NCBI RefSeq assembly: GCF_003865015.1
Contig: NZ_BHVV01000001.1
Coordinates: 186,001 to 250,000, forward strand
DNA: 64,000 bases
Direction of reading: 5' to 3'
DNA from: Sulfurisoma sediminicola
Lineage (GTDB): Bacteria; Pseudomonadota; Gammaproteobacteria; Burkholderiales; Rhodocyclaceae
Under the pieces are notes generated by a model, which saw only the letters and a list, made by a program, of their open reading frames with translations, was not told where the DNA came from and ran no database searches. The position numbers and the translations under genes are program-made. Positions 1 through 7,580 of this stretch are shown one piece after another (the first letter of the stretch is position 1; the number at the start of each line of letters is the position of its first letter).

Positions 1-1103
1 AGCCAGCCGGCGAAGGCCGGCGCCACGGCCCAGCCGCCGAGCCGCACCAGGTGCGTCACGCCCGAGGCGAAGGTGCGCTCTTCCGGTTTCACCATCGCCA
101 TCACGTAGGACTGGCGTGTCGGCACGTCCATTTCCACCAGCCCCTCGCGCAGCAGGAAGAGGATCGCCGCGATGGGAAAAGTCGGCGCCAGCGGCACGGT
201 GAGCAGCAGCAGGCTCGACGGGATGTGGGTGAACACCATGGTGTTGACCAGTCCGATGCGGGCCGCCAGCCACGCCGCACCGAGGTGCGAGACCGCGTTC
301 ATCAGCCGCGCGCCGAAGAACAGCAGGCCGATCACCGTGGCCGAGACGCCGAAGCGCTCGAAGAAGAACCACGACACCAGCGCCGCGCCGATGAAGCCGC
401 CGGCGATGCTGTCGATGGCGAACAGCGCCGAGATCTTCGCCAGCACGCGGCGGCTCTCCGCCGTCACCACCAGCCGCTGCGTTCGCGCCGGCGCCTCGGC
501 CGCCGCCGACAACCCGGCATAGAGCGGCAGCCCCGCGGCGAGCAGCGCCGCATAGACGAGGAAGGCCGCGCGATAGGCCGCCAGCTCGTCCATGCCGGTG
601 GCCAGCGCCAGCAGCTCGGGCAACGCGCCGGCCAGCGCGCCCAGTGCGTGGCCGATGTCCATCAGCAGGTTGTAGCGGGCGTAGGCCTGCGTCCGACCTG
701 CGTCGTCGGTGGTCGCCGGCAGGATGGCCTGCTCCAGAACCAGCGCGGCGCCGCGGTCGCGGCCCATGCCGTTGACCATGCCCAGCAGCGCCGCCGCGAC
801 GATCACCCCGCCGCCGGCACCCAGTGCCAGCAGCACCCCGCCGCCGGCCGAGAGCGCCGACAGCCACAGGAGGGAACGCTTGCGGCCGAGCCGGTCGCCC
901 CACCAGGTGGCCACCGCCACCGACAGCGTCGCACCGGCCAAACCGGTACTGAGCACCACGCCCAGCCAGCTCGCCGACAGGCCCAGCCGGGCGACATAGA
1001 GCCCCAGCAGCACGCCGGCCATGCCGGTGGCCAGCGCGCGCAGGAAAGCCGCGGCGTAGAGGCGGCGACGGTCATGGCTTGCAAAGACTGTTGTAGAGCT
1101 CAT
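1..1103 (-). CDS. MFS efflux transporter (3' end outside window)
   Basis: The reading frame is open from an ATG at 1103 to the window edge, about 367 codons, so the C-terminus is missing. The translation begins MSSTTVFASHDRRRLYAAAF and shows successive hydrophobic segments. The loop after the second segment reads GDRLGRKR, the family's motif A. It is therefore a major facilitator superfamily inner-membrane transporter. It diverges from chrB with only 23 bp between the start codons, so it probably belongs to the chromate-resistance regulon as an exporter. Substrate is inferred from context only. There is almost no 5' leader, so translation is probably leaderless. Confidence 0.85.
   Translation of the reverse strand, partial: MSSTTVFASHDRRRLYAAAFLRALATGMAGVLLGLYVARLGLSASWLGVVLSTGLAGATLSVAVATWWGDRLGRKRSLLWLSALSAGGGVLLALGAGGGVIVAAALLGMVNGMGRDRGAALVLEQAILPATTDDAGRTQAYARYNLLMDIGHALGALAGALPELLALATGMDELAAYRAAFLVYAALLAAGLPLYAGLSAAAEAPARTQRLVVTAESRRVLAKISALFAIDSIAGGFIGAALVSWFFFERFGVSATVIGLLFFGARLMNAVSHLGAAWLAARIGLVNTMVFTHIPSSLLLLTVPLAPTFPIAAILFLLREGLVEMDVPTRQSYVMAMVKPEERTFASGVTHLVRLGGWAVAPAFAGW
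177..186 (+). repeat. Recurrent motif AAAAGTCGGC, copy 1
   Basis: Extended context GGGAAAAGTCGGCGCCAGCG, lying inside the MFS gene. Confidence 0.6.
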
Positions 1104-1143
1104 AACAGTTATGTAGAATACGCTACATGCTGCAACTTGTCGA
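1091..1143. promoter_or_regulatory. Divergent overlapping promoters of the MFS gene and chrB, with two palindromes
   Basis: On the plus strand, TTGTAG (1091-1096), a 17-bp spacer and TAGAAT (1114-1119) form a sigma70-type promoter placing transcription start at about the chrB ATG (1127). On the minus strand, TCGACA (1143-1138), a 17-bp spacer and TATTCT (1120-1115) place transcription start about 5 nt from the MFS ATG (1103). The two -10 elements occupy the same bases. Two perfect palindromes lie here: ATAACAGTTAT (1102-1112) and ATGTAG-N6-CTACAT (1111-1128). They are good candidates for ChrB operators controlling both directions. Confidence 0.7.
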
Positions 1144-2053
1144 ATGGCTCACCCTCGTCACCACCCTGCCCACGGCCAACACCGCCGCGCGCATGCGGCT
1201 GTGGCGCGCCGTCAAGGCGCTGGGCGCCGCCACGCTGCGCGACGGAGTCTATCTGCTGCCGGCGCGGGAAACGCCGGGCGAAGCGCTGCGCGCGCTGGCC
1301 GAGGATGTCCGCGCGGCCGGCGGCAGCGCCGAAGTGCTGCACATCGCGGCCGACGCGGCGCAGGACGAAGCCTTCCGCCAGTTGTTCGGGCGCGGTACGG
1401 AGTACGCAGCGCTGATCGCGGCGACGCACGAGGCGGCGGACGAAAAGACGCTGCGGCGGCTGATGCGCGAGCTCTCCCAGCTTGCCGCCATCGACTATTT
1501 CCCCGGCCCGGCGCAGGAGCAGGCGCGGCAGGCGCTGGCCGAACTCGCGACGCGCCTCGCCCCGGGCGAGCCGCGCACCGCGCCGGGAGAAATCAGCCGT
1601 CTCGCCAGCGCCGACTTTTCGGGACGAACCTGGGCAACGCGCAAAAAGCTCTGGGTCGATCGCATGGCCTCGGCCTGGCTGATCCGCCGCTTCATCGACC
1701 GCAAGGCGAAGTTCATCTGGCTGGCAACGCCCGCCGACTGCCCGGCCGACGCGCTGGGCTTCGACTTCGACGGCGCGACGTTCACCCACGTCGCCGGGAA
1801 ACCCGAGCGCGTCACCTTCGAGGTGCTGATGGCGAGCTTCGGTCTCGACACGGACCCGGCGCTGGCAAGGATCGCCCCCATCGTCCATTGCCTCGACGTC
1901 GGCGGCGTACCGGTGGCCGAAGCGGCCGGCATCGAAGCCGTGCTGGCCGGCCTGCGCGCCGATGCCAGCGACGACGACAAGCTGCTCAAGGAAGCAGGCC
2001 GCGTCTTCGACGGCCTCTACAACAACTACCGACAGGAGAACCCCAATGACTGA
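1127..2053 (+). CDS. chrB: Chromate resistance regulator/sensor ChrB
   Basis: A 308-aa protein with the ChrB architecture: an N-terminal half beginning with the family-typical TLPTANTAARMRLWRAVKALG segment and a C-terminal ChrB domain (KLWVDRMASAWLIRRFIDRKAKF, then HCLDVGG). In characterised chr operons ChrB is the chromate-responsive regulator of the operon. The start at 1127 matches the usual N-terminus and falls inside a palindrome. No Shine-Dalgarno precedes it and the mapped -10 predicts a leaderless mRNA. The stop overlaps the chrA start by 8 nt, implying translational coupling. Confidence 0.88.
   Translation: MLQLVEWLTLVTTLPTANTAARMRLWRAVKALGAATLRDGVYLLPARETPGEALRALAEDVRAAGGSAEVLHIAADAAQDEAFRQLFGRGTEYAALIAATHEAADEKTLRRLMRELSQLAAIDYFPGPAQEQARQALAELATRLAPGEPRTAPGEISRLASADFSGRTWATRKKLWVDRMASAWLIRRFIDRKAKFIWLATPADCPADALGFDFDGATFTHVAGKPERVTFEVLMASFGLDTDPALARIAPIVHCLDVGGVPVAEAAGIEAVLAGLRADASDDDKLLKEAGRVFDGLYNNYRQENPND
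1610..1619 (-). repeat. Recurrent motif AAAAGTCGGC, copy 2
   Basis: Minus-strand context CGAAAAGTCGGCGCTGGCG, lying inside chrB. Confidence 0.6.
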
Positions 2054-3389
2054 CGCCGCCATCCCCACCACAGCGCCGCCCACGCCCACGCTGGGCGAGG
2101 CCTTCAAGTACTGGCTCAAGCTCGGCTTCATCAGCTTCGGCGGCCCGGCCGGGCAGATCGCGATGATGCACCAGGAACTGGTCGAGCGCAGGCGCTGGAT
2201 CTCCGAGCACAGGTATCTCCACGCGCTCAACTACTGCATGCTGCTGCCCGGGCCCGAGGCCATCCAGCTCGCCATCTACATCAGCTGGCTGATGCATGGC
2301 GTCAGGGGCGCGATCACGGCTGGCGTGCTGTTCTTCCTGCCGGCCTTCGTGCTGCTGTCGCTGCTGGCCGGCATCTACCTGAACTTCGGCGAGGTGCCGG
2401 CGGTGAAGGGCATCTTCTACGGCATCAAGCCGGCAGTGGTCGCCGTGGTGCTGTTCGCGGCCTGGCGCATCGGCTCGCGCGCGATCAAGAACGAGACCCT
2501 GTTCGCCATCGCCGTCCTGGCCTTCGTCGGCATCCTCTTCTTCGACATCGACTTCCCGTGGATCGTGCTGGCGGCCGCCATCCTCGGCGCCATCGGCGGC
2601 AAGCTGATGCCTTCCAAGTTCAAGGCCGGCGGCGGCCACGGCGCGTCGAACAAAGCCTACGGCCCGGCGATCATCGACGACGACACCCCGCCGCCCGCGC
2701 ATGCGAAATTCTCCTGGGGCAAGCTCGTCGCCACCACGGCCATCTTCGTCGTCATCGGCGCGGCGTCGCTGCTGGCGCTGCGGGGCAGCGCCGATCTTTA
2801 CAACATGGGCGAATTCTTCACCAAGGCCGCTTTCCTCACCATCGGCGGTGCCTATGCCGTGCTGCCCTACGTCTATCAGGGCGCGGTCGAGCACTTCGGC
2901 TGGCTCACCGGCCCGCAGATGATGGACGGCCTGGCGCTGGGCGAGACCACGCCGGGGCCGCTGATCATGGTGGTGACCTGGGTCGGCTATCTCGGCGGCT
3001 TCACCAAGTCGGTGCTCGGCAACCCCGTCGCCGCGGGACTGGCCGGCGCGACGGTGGCGACCTTCTTCACCTTCCTGCCCAGTTTCTTCTTCATCATCGC
3101 GGGCGGACCCATGATCGAATCCACGCGCGGCGAACTCAAATTCACCGCACCGCTGACCGCCATCACGGCCGCCGTGGTCGGCGTGATCCTCAATCTCGCC
3201 GTGTTCTTCGCCTGGCACACCTTCTGGCCCAAGGCCACCCAGGCCGCGCCGTTCTCGGGCCCCTTCGACGCCATCCCGGTCGTCATCGCCATCGCCTGCT
3301 TCGTCGCCTTGTGGAAGTACAAGGCCGACATCATGAAGGTCATCGGCGCTTGCGCGCTGTTCGGCCTCGCCTATTCCTTCATCGCCTGA
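2046..3389 (+). CDS. chrA: Chromate efflux transporter ChrA
   Basis: A 447-aa inner-membrane protein of the CHR family, which exports chromate from the cytoplasm. It shows the two homologous CHR halves. The first carries GFISFGGPAGQIAMMH near residue 28, the second the related segment FFTKAAFLTIGGAYAVLP. Each is followed by a series of hydrophobic helices. The ATG at 2046 is chosen because GGAG lies 8 nt upstream and the frame before it encodes no conserved sequence. It overlaps chrB and is followed 10 nt later by a rhodanese gene. Confidence 0.92.
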   Translation: MTDAAIPTTAPPTPTLGEAFKYWLKLGFISFGGPAGQIAMMHQELVERRRWISEHRYLHALNYCMLLPGPEAIQLAIYISWLMHGVRGAITAGVLFFLPAFVLLSLLAGIYLNFGEVPAVKGIFYGIKPAVVAVVLFAAWRIGSRAIKNETLFAIAVLAFVGILFFDIDFPWIVLAAAILGAIGGKLMPSKFKAGGGHGASNKAYGPAIIDDDTPPPAHAKFSWGKLVATTAIFVVIGAASLLALRGSADLYNMGEFFTKAAFLTIGGAYAVLPYVYQGAVEHFGWLTGPQMMDGLALGETTPGPLIMVVTWVGYLGGFTKSVLGNPVAAGLAGATVATFFTFLPSFFFIIAGGPMIESTRGELKFTAPLTAITAAVVGVILNLAVFFAWHTFWPKATQAAPFSGPFDAIPVVIAIACFVALWKYKADIMKVIGACALFGLAYSFIA

Positions 3390-3399
3390 GGACAAGATC

Positions 3400-3714
3400 A
3401 TGGAACGCACCATCAAGCCCGAAGCACTGAAAGCCACGCTGGCCGACAAGCACCTGATCGACGTGCGGCGCAAGGCCGATCTCGACTCATCAAGCGAAGC
3501 CCTGCCCGGCGCGACCTGGCACGACCCCGAGAAACTCGCCGAATGGGCCGCCCATCTGCCGCGCGACAGGCACATCGTCCTCTACTGCGTGCGCGGCGGT
3601 TCGGTCTCCAACGGCGTCGTCGATGCGCTGCATGCCGAAGGCCTCGACGCCTGCTTCATCGAGGGCGGCATCGAGGGCTGGAAGGCGGCCGGCGGCGAGG
3701 TGAAGAAGAAATGA
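3400..3714 (+). CDS. Rhodanese-domain protein of the chr operon
   Basis: A 104-aa single-domain rhodanese. Cys63 sits in the active-site loop YCVRGGS, and the segment IDVRRKADLD is the typical first conserved block. Such proteins transfer sulfane sulfur or act as small thiol reductants. There is no signal peptide, so it should be cytoplasmic. It has a GAGGA ribosome-binding site overlapping the chrA stop and is in the same operon, so a role in chromate-linked redox or thiol chemistry is plausible but unproven. Confidence 0.85.
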   Translation: MERTIKPEALKATLADKHLIDVRRKADLDSSSEALPGATWHDPEKLAEWAAHLPRDRHIVLYCVRGGSVSNGVVDALHAEGLDACFIEGGIEGWKAAGGEVKKK

Positions 3715-3715
3715 G

Positions 3716-3790
3716 AGCCCCCCACGCTCGCAAAAGCGGCTCGCTGCCCCCCACAGGGGGGCGCATGCCTCCTTGGGGCGACCCGGCGGA
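3716..3790 (+). repeat. Dispersed GC-rich intergenic repeat, full copy 1
   Basis: About 75 bp beginning with CCCCCACGCTCGCAAAAG, then a C-run/G-run hairpin (GCCCCCCACAGGGGGGC), and ending CCTTGGGGCGACCCGGCGG. The same sequence in inverted orientation occurs at 59611-59684. The end of this copy (GGCGGAGG) supplies the Shine-Dalgarno for the following gene. Confidence 0.85.
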
Positions 3791-3799
3791 GGCATGGTC

Positions 3800-4255
3800 A
3801 TGAAGTGGATCACGCGCGAGCGACCGAAGATCGACCGCATCGCCTGCCCGTGGCTGGTGGCGCGCTTCGTCGATGAAAGCCCGGAATTCCTCTACGTGCC
3901 GGGCGGCGACGTCATGCGCGTGGCGCAGGAGACCGGCGCGATTCCTTACGACGTGCCGGGCGTCGAACTCGGCCACCACGGCGACCACTGCAGCTTCGAC
4001 GCCTTCATCGCCAAGTACGCATTGCGCGACGCGGCGCTCGACAAGCTCGCCCTGATCGTGCGCGCTGCAGACTGCGGCGCACCGCAGCTGGCCAAGGAAG
4101 CAGCAGGACTGCTGGCGATCTCGAAGGGCCTGTCGCTCAACTTCGAAGACGACCACGAGATGCTCAAGCACGGCATGGTCATCTACGACGCGCTCTATGC
4201 CTGGTGTGCCGACACGCCGCTGAAAAAGCTCGGGCGGCTGCTCGGATTGCGCTAG
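3800..4255 (+). CDS. Stand-alone ChrB C-terminal-domain protein
   Basis: A 151-aa protein corresponding only to the C-terminal ChrB domain: MKWITRERPKIDRIACPWLV and later a GHHGDHCSFD segment that has His and Cys residues suitable for metal binding. It therefore duplicates the second half of the ChrB encoded at the head of the operon. The ATG at 3800 is preferred over 3794 because GGAGG at 3788-3792 is 7 nt away. That ribosome-binding site comes from the repeat element inserted between this gene and the rhodanese gene. Function unknown; probably auxiliary to chromate resistance. Confidence 0.8.
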   Translation: MKWITRERPKIDRIACPWLVARFVDESPEFLYVPGGDVMRVAQETGAIPYDVPGVELGHHGDHCSFDAFIAKYALRDAALDKLALIVRAADCGAPQLAKEAAGLLAISKGLSLNFEDDHEMLKHGMVIYDALYAWCADTPLKKLGRLLGLR

Positions 4256-4296
4256 CCGGTTGCCACCCCGGGGCGAGGAGTGCACACTTCGGCCCG

Positions 4297-6063
4297 ATGA
4301 ACTCCGTCTCCCCCGCCATGCAGCCGCGTCGCGTCAGGGCCGCCTTCATGGGCTCCTTCGCCGTGGCCCTGGTGGTCATCATGAGCGTCTTCGCGACGGC
4401 CATCTACCTGGTCGAGGCCAGCGTGCGCGACCGCGACCTGGCCGAGCGCTCGGCGGCGGTGGCCAAGCTGTTCGAAGTCAAATTGGAGAAAGACGCCAAC
4501 CTGATGCGCGCCGTGGTGCGCACCATGATGAGCAACGCGGCGATCGAGCATGCGTTCCGCAACGGCGACCGCGGCGAACTGGAACGCAACGCCCGCGACC
4601 TGTTCGAAGCCCTGCGCTCGGACCACCGCATCACCCACCTGTATTTCACCGGGCCCGACCGCGTCAACCTCTATCGCCTTCACACTCCGACCGAGCACGA
4701 CGACCGCATCGATCGTGCCACCATGGTGCAGGCGAGCAGCCGCAAGCAGCCGGTGCATGGCCTCGAACTCGGCCCGCTCGGCACCCTGACGCTGCGCCTC
4801 GTCATGCCCTGGCGACAGGGCGAGAGCGACCTCGGCTACGTCGAGGTCGGCGAGGAGATCAAGCACGTGATCGACGAGGTGCGCGACAACCTCGCTGTGG
4901 ATCTGCTGGTGCTGGTCGACAAGCGCTTCGTGGCGCAGGAACAGTGGCAGCGCGGCCAGACGCTGATGCAGCGGCAGGGCCAGGGCGACTGGGAGCGCTT
5001 TTCCGGCCATGTCGTACAGGCGCAGACCATGACCCGGCTGCCGGCAGCGCTGGACGAGCGTGTGCTTGCCCGCCTGCTGGGCGGAGACAGCGCCAAGATC
5101 GAGGACGGCGGGCGCTCGCTGCACATGGCCGCGGTGCCGCTGGCCGACGCCGGCGGCCAGCAGATCGGCAAGCTGGTCATCCTCCGCGACATTACCTTGC
5201 TCGAGTCGACCTTCAACGGCTACATGGCCGCCGTGGTCCTGCTGAGCCTCGCCGTGGCCGCCGGCGTGTTCGGCGTCTTCTACGTCGCGCTGCAACGCGT
5301 GGAAAAGGACTACCGCCGCCAGCACGAACTCGAGCACCGGCTGCTGCGCGTCGACACCGAGCACCAGCGCATACTGCAGATGGAGAAGCTGTCGGCGCTC
5401 GGCACCATGGTCGGCAGCATCGCCCACCAGCTCAACAACCCGCTGGTCGGCGTGGTCAACATGGCGCAGCTGGCCGAGCGCGAAATCGGAGAAGCCGGTG
5501 ACGGCCCGGCGCGAACCCGCGAACTCCTTGCCGAAATCCGCCGCGCCGGCGAGGACTGTCGCGGCTTCGTGCGACGCATGCTGGAGTTTTCCAAGGTATC
5601 GTGCTTCGAGAGCAAGCCGACGCCGATGGCGGCGCTAATCGAGGACACGGTGCTGATGTTCCGCCAGGCCGAGCCGCGACACCTGCCGGTCGATGTGCAG
5701 CTGCCGGCCGAGCCGCCGGTGCTGAACGTCGATCCCATCCTGATCCGCCACGCCCTGTTCAACCTGCTGCTCAATGCCGCCCAGGCGACCGAAGGCAACG
5801 CCGGCATCGATATCCGCCTCGAGCCACAGCCCGATCCCGTCAGCGGGTCGCCCGGCTGGTCGCTGGCGGTCGCGGATCGCGGACGCGGCATCGCGCCCGA
5901 GGTGATGGAGAAGATCTTCGTGCCCTTCTTCACCACCCGCGCCGATGGCACCGGCCTCGGCCTGCCCGTTGTGCTCCACGTCGTTTTGCTGCACGACGGC
6001 CACGTCACGGCAAGCAACCGCCCCGACGGTGGCACGCAATTTGCGATCTGGTTGCCACAATGA
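4297..6063 (+). CDS. Membrane sensor histidine kinase
   Basis: A 588-aa kinase. A transmembrane helix near residues 16-40, a large extracytoplasmic sensor region (about 45-305) resembling Cache-type domains, a second helix near 308-331, then HisKA and HATPase modules. The phosphoacceptor is His377 in SIAHQLNNPL. The ATP-binding lid shows DRGRGIAPEVMEKIFVPFFTT and GTGLGLPVV. It overlaps the downstream NtrC-type regulator as ATGA, so they form a pair. The likely target is the sigma54-dependent cytochrome operon directly downstream. The start at 4297 is chosen by the amino-terminal membrane anchor. Confidence 0.88.
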   Translation: MNSVSPAMQPRRVRAAFMGSFAVALVVIMSVFATAIYLVEASVRDRDLAERSAAVAKLFEVKLEKDANLMRAVVRTMMSNAAIEHAFRNGDRGELERNARDLFEALRSDHRITHLYFTGPDRVNLYRLHTPTEHDDRIDRATMVQASSRKQPVHGLELGPLGTLTLRLVMPWRQGESDLGYVEVGEEIKHVIDEVRDNLAVDLLVLVDKRFVAQEQWQRGQTLMQRQGQGDWERFSGHVVQAQTMTRLPAALDERVLARLLGGDSAKIEDGGRSLHMAAVPLADAGGQQIGKLVILRDITLLESTFNGYMAAVVLLSLAVAAGVFGVFYVALQRVEKDYRRQHELEHRLLRVDTEHQRILQMEKLSALGTMVGSIAHQLNNPLVGVVNMAQLAEREIGEAGDGPARTRELLAEIRRAGEDCRGFVRRMLEFSKVSCFESKPTPMAALIEDTVLMFRQAEPRHLPVDVQLPAEPPVLNVDPILIRHALFNLLLNAAQATEGNAGIDIRLEPQPDPVSGSPGWSLAVADRGRGIAPEVMEKIFVPFFTTRADGTGLGLPVVLHVVLLHDGHVTASNRPDGGTQFAIWLPQ

Positions 6064-7451
6064 CTTCCGCCATGCCCCCCTCGACCAAGTCCAAGGTCCT
6101 GATCGTCGACGACGACCACTACACGCGCACGCTGCTCGACCGACTGATCGGCAAGTCGGCCGACGTGCGCCTCGCCGCCGACGGCGCCGAAGCGCGCAAG
6201 CTTTTCACGGCGGAGGACTTCAACCTGGTGCTGATGGACCAGCGCTTGCCCGCGGACAACGGCATCGAGCTGCTGCGCGAGTTCCGCGCGCGGCGGCCGC
6301 GGCTGGTCAGCATCCTGATGACCGGCTACGCCGACGTGCGCGAGGCCGTCGCCGCGGTGCGCGAAGGCGTGTTCGACTATCTCAACAAGCCCTTCGAAGA
6401 CCTCGAGACGCTCGAGGCGGTGATCGGCAAGGCGCTCGAGCTCGACCGCGCCTATCGCGAGATCGACGACCTGCGCGCGCGCCTCGGCGACGGCACGCCG
6501 GCGGTCATCGGTCGTTCGCCGGCCATGGAACAGATGCTCGGCCAGGTACGCCAGGTGGCCGGCCTCGACACCACCGTGCTGCTGGAGGGCGAGAGCGGCA
6601 CCGGCAAGGACGTCGTGGCGAAACTGATCCACGCCTGGAGCCCGCGCGCGGCGAAACCCTTCATGGAGGTCAATTGCGGCGCGCTGCCGGAATCGCTGCT
6701 GGAAAGCCTGCTGTTCGGCTACGAGAAGGGCGCCTTCACCGGCGCCAGCGTGGCCAGCGCCGGCTATTTCGAGAAGGCCAACGGCGGCAACCTGTTCCTC
6801 GACGAAATCGCGGACATGAGCCCCAAGCTGCAGAGCAACCTCTTGCGCGTGCTGCAGGACCACCAGTGCATGCGCATCGGCAGCACCCAGCCGCGCCAGG
6901 CCGACTTCCGCCTGATCTGCGCCACCAACCGCGCGCTGGCGGGCGAGGTCAAGGCCGGCCGCTTCCGCGAAGACCTGTTCTACCGCATCAACGTCGTTGC
7001 GGTGCGGCTGCCGCCGCTGCGCGAGCGCGCGGGCGACGTCATCCTCCTCGCCACGCATTTTCTCGAGCATTTCAACGCCAAGTTCGGCAAGTCCTGCGGG
7101 CCGCTGACGCCCGCAGCGGTGCGCATGCTCGAAGCCGCGCAATGGCCGGGCAACGTGCGCGAGTTGCAACATTGCATCGAGCGCGCGGTGGCACTGCATC
7201 CCGGCGGTCCCATCGACACGATGCATCTGTGCCCAGGCGACGTCCCGCCGGCAGTCGGCGCAGCCCAGTCAGAAACCACGTCCGGGCCGGCCGCGTACGA
7301 GGAAGCGCGCGCCCTCTTCGAGCGCGACTACCTGAAGTGCATCCTCGATGCGGCCGGCGGCAATGTCTCCGAGGCGGCCCGCCTCAGCGGCATCCCGCGG
7401 CAGAACCTCTACGTGCGCATGAAACGCTGGGGCGTTGTCACTGATCAGTGA
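6060..7451 (+). CDS. NtrC-family sigma54-dependent response regulator
   Basis: A 463-aa activator with three domains. The receiver domain carries Asp60 as the phosphorylation site (LVLMDQRLPADNG). The AAA+ domain has Walker A GESGTGKD, the sigma54-contacting GAFTGA loop and Walker B GGNLFLDEIADM. A C-terminal Fis-type helix-turn-helix ends the protein (GGNVSEAARLSGIPRQNLYVRMKRWGV). The start overlaps the kinase stop. Two tandem palindromes begin within its last codons and are followed by a consensus sigma54 promoter, so it very probably activates the next operon. Confidence 0.92.
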   Translation: MTSAMPPSTKSKVLIVDDDHYTRTLLDRLIGKSADVRLAADGAEARKLFTAEDFNLVLMDQRLPADNGIELLREFRARRPRLVSILMTGYADVREAVAAVREGVFDYLNKPFEDLETLEAVIGKALELDRAYREIDDLRARLGDGTPAVIGRSPAMEQMLGQVRQVAGLDTTVLLEGESGTGKDVVAKLIHAWSPRAAKPFMEVNCGALPESLLESLLFGYEKGAFTGASVASAGYFEKANGGNLFLDEIADMSPKLQSNLLRVLQDHQCMRIGSTQPRQADFRLICATNRALAGEVKAGRFREDLFYRINVVAVRLPPLRERAGDVILLATHFLEHFNAKFGKSCGPLTPAAVRMLEAAQWPGNVRELQHCIERAVALHPGGPIDTMHLCPGDVPPAVGAAQSETTSGPAAYEEARALFERDYLKCILDAAGGNVSEAARLSGIPRQNLYVRMKRWGVVTDQ

Positions 7452-7473
7452 CACCTGTCGCGAATAAGCGACG
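7436..7473. promoter_or_regulatory. Tandem enhancer sites for the NtrC-type regulator
   Basis: TGTCACTGATCAGTGACA (7436-7453) is a perfect 18-bp palindrome. TGTCGC-N6-GCGACG (7456-7473) is an imperfect copy of the same TGTCRC-N6-GYGACR pattern. Their centres are exactly 20 bp apart, two helical turns, as expected for cooperative dimer binding. They lie about 75-95 bp upstream of the -24/-12 element, a typical activator distance. Confidence 0.8.
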
Positions 7474-7525
7474 GTTCGACTCGGGCGTTCGCGCCCTTTC
7501 TCTTCGAAATGCAGGGTTCCCGCTT

Positions 7526-7540
7526 TGGCACGGGAATTGC
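7526..7540 (+). promoter_or_regulatory. Sigma54 (-24/-12) promoter
   Basis: TGGCACG-GGAA-TTGC matches the RpoN consensus TGGCACG-N4-TTGC at every conserved position. GG is at 7527-7528 and GC at 7539-7540. Predicted transcription start is near 7552, 29 nt before the ATG at 7581. Confidence 0.92.
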
Positions 7541-7580
7541 GGACTGCCTCACAGGCAATGACCCTAAACGAGGTGAAAAA

